A DNA stretch of 64,000 nucleotides from positions 58,302,025-58,366,024 of the forward strand of contig CP136068.1 in NCBI GenBank assembly GCA_032622095.1. Reading direction: 5' to 3'. Origin of the DNA: Siphonodentalium dalli. Taxonomy: Eukaryota > Mollusca > Scaphopoda > Gadilida > Siphonodentaliidae. Shown in pieces: positions 61,816 to 64,000 of this stretch; the first letter of the stretch is position 1, and the number at the start of each line of letters is the position of its first letter. The notes under the pieces are model-generated. The model searched no databases. It was given only the letters and a program-made list of their open reading frames with translations, and was not told the DNA's origin. The translations under genes were made by a program, and so were the position numbers.

Positions 61816-61940
61816 GAGGAGAGGATTCCGAGGTGGTTGTATGGTACTGGACAGGAGTTATCCTCTCTTGGATATTTGGATCATTATGGATTCTACCATT
61901 ATTCATCCTCAGTAAAGTCATTAACTGCTTCTGGTTTCAG
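61816..61940 (+). CDS. EI24: EI24 autophagy-associated ER membrane protein, one internal exon
   Basis: A 125-bp exon between TTCCAG and GTATGA. It starts with two bases of a split codon and ends on a codon boundary. It encodes about 41 residues: an acidic lead (GEDSEVVVWYW), then a membrane helix ILSWIFGSLWILPLFILSK, then VINCFWFQ. The pattern W-x(n)-S-x-FSALWVLPLFVLSKVVNxxWFQ is a hallmark of animal EI24 (PIG8), an ER multi-pass protein linked to autophagy and p53-induced cell death. Substitutions are conservative and hydrophobic, and nothing is broken. In EI24 the next residues begin DIADLAFE, which should open the following exon, not found before 64,000. Earlier exons were not found in the window, so the 29-bp satellite lies in an EI24 intron. 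Identity rests on recalled family sequence. Confidence 0.85.
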
Positions 61941-62400
61941 GTATGAGATATTGTTGCCAGTCTTTATAAGTAGCATAATTAATAGCTATCTGTTTATTTC
62001 AATATGTTTCTAATATTAGATTAAAAATGTATTAAATATAGCTCTATTAAACATGTAAATGCATGTTATTCAGAAAATTATTACCATATAATTACAACTA
62101 ATTTCGTTTTCGTCGAAATGCGGGCATTTGATTGGTCGAGAGGCTAGCGCGTGACCTTATCTATCAGTGCATAGACGTTGCATTAGACGACGTCCCCGGA
62201 TGACGCGAAAGCGCGGAACGAGAATTCCATTAGAATTTCAGTGAAAAAACAACTAAAAAACTCAATGCTAGAGACATTTGAACAAGTCGTTGATGTCTAT
62301 ATTGCATGTTTCTGTTTCTTACGGACACTATACTATAGTTATGTCTGTTCATTTCAGCCATATTCATGTTTTTGTAACGCTCAACTGAACATTCAAAGTT
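61941..62400 (+). other. Start of the next EI24 intron
   Basis: Opens GTATGAGATA (5' splice site). AT-rich, with a more GC-rich patch at about 62,105-62,225 (CGTTTTCGTCGAAATGCGGG). No further exon seen. Confidence 0.55.
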
Positions 62401-62409
62401 TGTGCCGCA

Positions 62410-63711
62410 TTTTTCATTTTGGGGCCATTCGGCAAAAAAACATGGCCACCAGCAGCCATCTTGGATTTAATAATCAATCCATTAGCACGGGCTACAGGCC
62501 AGAGAGCTCATCTGATCATCACAAAATTTGTTGTGGATGTTAATAATGACATGTAGATGGGAACAAGTCATTTTGGGGTCATTCGGCCATAAAACATGAC
62601 TGCCAGCAGCCATCTTGGATTTTACTCTTTGCATGACTAAATCCTTTGGCACAAACTAGAAGTTGATCCTTTGGTCGGATCATTATGAAATTGGTCATGG
62701 ACGATAACAGTGACATGTAGATAAGAACGAGTCATTTTGGGGTCATTTGGCCAAAAAAAAATGGCTTCTGATGGCCATCTTGGATTTCAAAATGCAATCC
62801 ATTAGCACGGGCTACAGGCCATATTGTTTGTCTGATCATCATGAAATTGGTCATGGATGGTTAACATTGACATGTAGATGGGAACGAGCTATTTTGGAGT
62901 CATTCGGCCAAAAAACATGGCCACTGGCAGCTATCTTGGATTTACTCTTTACATGACTAAATCCTTTGGCACGATCTACAGGTCGTACCTTTGGTCGGAT
63001 CATCATGAAATTTGTCATGGATGTTAACATTGACATGTAGATGGGAACGAGTCATTTTGGGTCATATGGCCAAAAAACATGGCTGCCGGCAGCCATCTTG
63101 GATTTTACTCTTTGCATGACCAAATCGTTTTGCTCGGGCCACAAGTCGAATCATGTCATGGCTGTTGATATTGACATGTAGATGGAAACGAGTGATTTTG
63201 GGGCAATTTGGCAAAAAAACATGGCCACCAGCAGCCATCTTTGATTTCAAAAATTCAATCCATTAGCAAGGGCTACAGGCCGGATTGTTCATCTGATCAT
63301 CATGTAATTTGTCGTGGATGTTAATATTGACATATAGATGGGAACGAGTCATTTTGGGGTCATTCAGCCATAAAACATGGCCGCCAGCAACCATCTTGAA
63401 TTTTACTCTTTGCATGACTAAATCCTTTGGCACGGACAAGAGTTTGTACCTTTGTTCGGATCATTATGAAATTTGTCATGGAAGATAACATTGACATGTA
63501 GATGGTAAACTAGTCATTTTGGGGTCATTCGGCCAAAAAACATGGCTGACAACAGCCATCTTGGATTTCAAAATGCAATCCATTAGCAAGGGCTGTACTG
63601 TACTGTTTGTCTCATGATCATCATGAAATTTGCCATGGATGTTAACATTGAAAATGTAGATGGGAACTAGTCATTTTGGAGTCATTCGGCCAAAAAACAT
63701 GGCCACCGACA
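62410..63711 (+). repeat. ~165-bp satellite, block 4, alternating A and B monomers
   Basis: Eight monomers in the order B-A-B-A-A-B-A-B. All share GACATGTAGATGGGAACGAG and CATTTTGGGGTCATTCGGCC. B monomers continue AATCCATTAGCACGGGCTAC and A monomers TTTGCATGACTAAATCCTTT. The near-strict alternation suggests a ~330-bp dimer as the true repeat unit. Open frames are incidental. Confidence 0.8.
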
Positions 63712-64000
63712 TAGAGCTGAAACGGTTGACCCATTCTTCTAACCGGTTAACCATCGGGGTTAACCGGATTTCAACCGGTTACCGCTAAATTTCTAGCGGA
63801 CTTCTCTCACACTAATTATGTCGACATTATGCCATGCTCCAGGGACAAACCTAGGTGAGAAGTAGTAGCTGAAATAAAGACCTTATTCACGGCATTTAAC
63901 GATATTCAAAAACACGCATTCACTGTTCTTTTGCTGGCTCTCGTGATGGGGAATGAGCAAGTGAAATTTGTGAATGGCAGGGGAGATCGCTTATTTGCCG
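63712..64000 (+). mobile_element. Left part of a transposon-like repeat, cut by the window end
   Basis: The satellite stops at CACCGACA. TAGAGCTGAAACGGTTGACC follows, with nested AACCGGTTAACC / GGTTAACCGG inverted motifs to about 63,785. This head resembles the ends of hAT-type repeats. The other end is beyond the window, so class is a guess. Confidence 0.4.

Overview
This is an animal genome window made almost entirely of repeats, with one recognisable host exon. The interspersed families look like those of lophotrochozoans: an AGCTCACCTG-headed repeat, AGCTCAACTTTACTTG-headed satellites, and a copia-order retroelement whose Gag and Pol motifs I recognise from molluscs and cnidarians. My best guess is a marine mollusc. 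Low GC, intron-type DNA, a spliced exon and many nested transposons rule out a prokaryote.

Layout. 1-3.2 kb: remains of a LINE ORF1 (minus strand) in a recent 2,028-bp tandem duplication. 3.3-6.05 kb: a Penelope-like or retrozyme-like element with two ~990-bp direct repeats, each with a minus-strand hammerhead ribozyme, and a 15-bp target duplication. 6.5-13.5 kb: two copies of a non-coding interspersed repeat built of ~150-bp monomers. 14.1-21.2 kb: a diverged large inverted repeat around a 43-bp minisatellite, which carries a 562-bp hAT-like insertion. 22.9-24.84 kb: 3' part of a LINE reverse transcriptase gene, cut off at a 55-nt poly-C tract. 27.0-37.6 kb: blocks of a ~165-bp satellite. 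One block is split by a copia-order LTR retrotransposon (28,868-33,864) with TG/CA ends, GCCAT target duplication, PBS and PPT, and is itself interrupted by a TA-flanked transposon.

38.0-61.8 kb: a 29-bp satellite, nearly stop-free on the plus strand, into which two transposons have inserted: a 1,523-bp TA-flanked element and a 6,068-bp element with 27-bp inverted ends and an ATAT target duplication. The 6-kb element carries a decayed repeat-rich gene and a third transposon, a 792-bp element that is almost entirely an array of AGATATCT palindromes. The satellite has been enlarged by tandem duplication of 2.6- and 3.3-3.5-kb blocks.

61,816-61,940 is a 125-bp exon of the ER membrane protein EI24 (plus strand), with good splice sites. 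The satellite runs to its 3' splice site and appears to supply the branch point and pyrimidine tract. The rest of the window is best read as intron or intergenic DNA beside EI24. From 62.4 kb the ~165-bp satellite resumes, ending in the start of another transposon-like repeat. No RNA gene other than the ribozymes, and no other intact host gene, was found.
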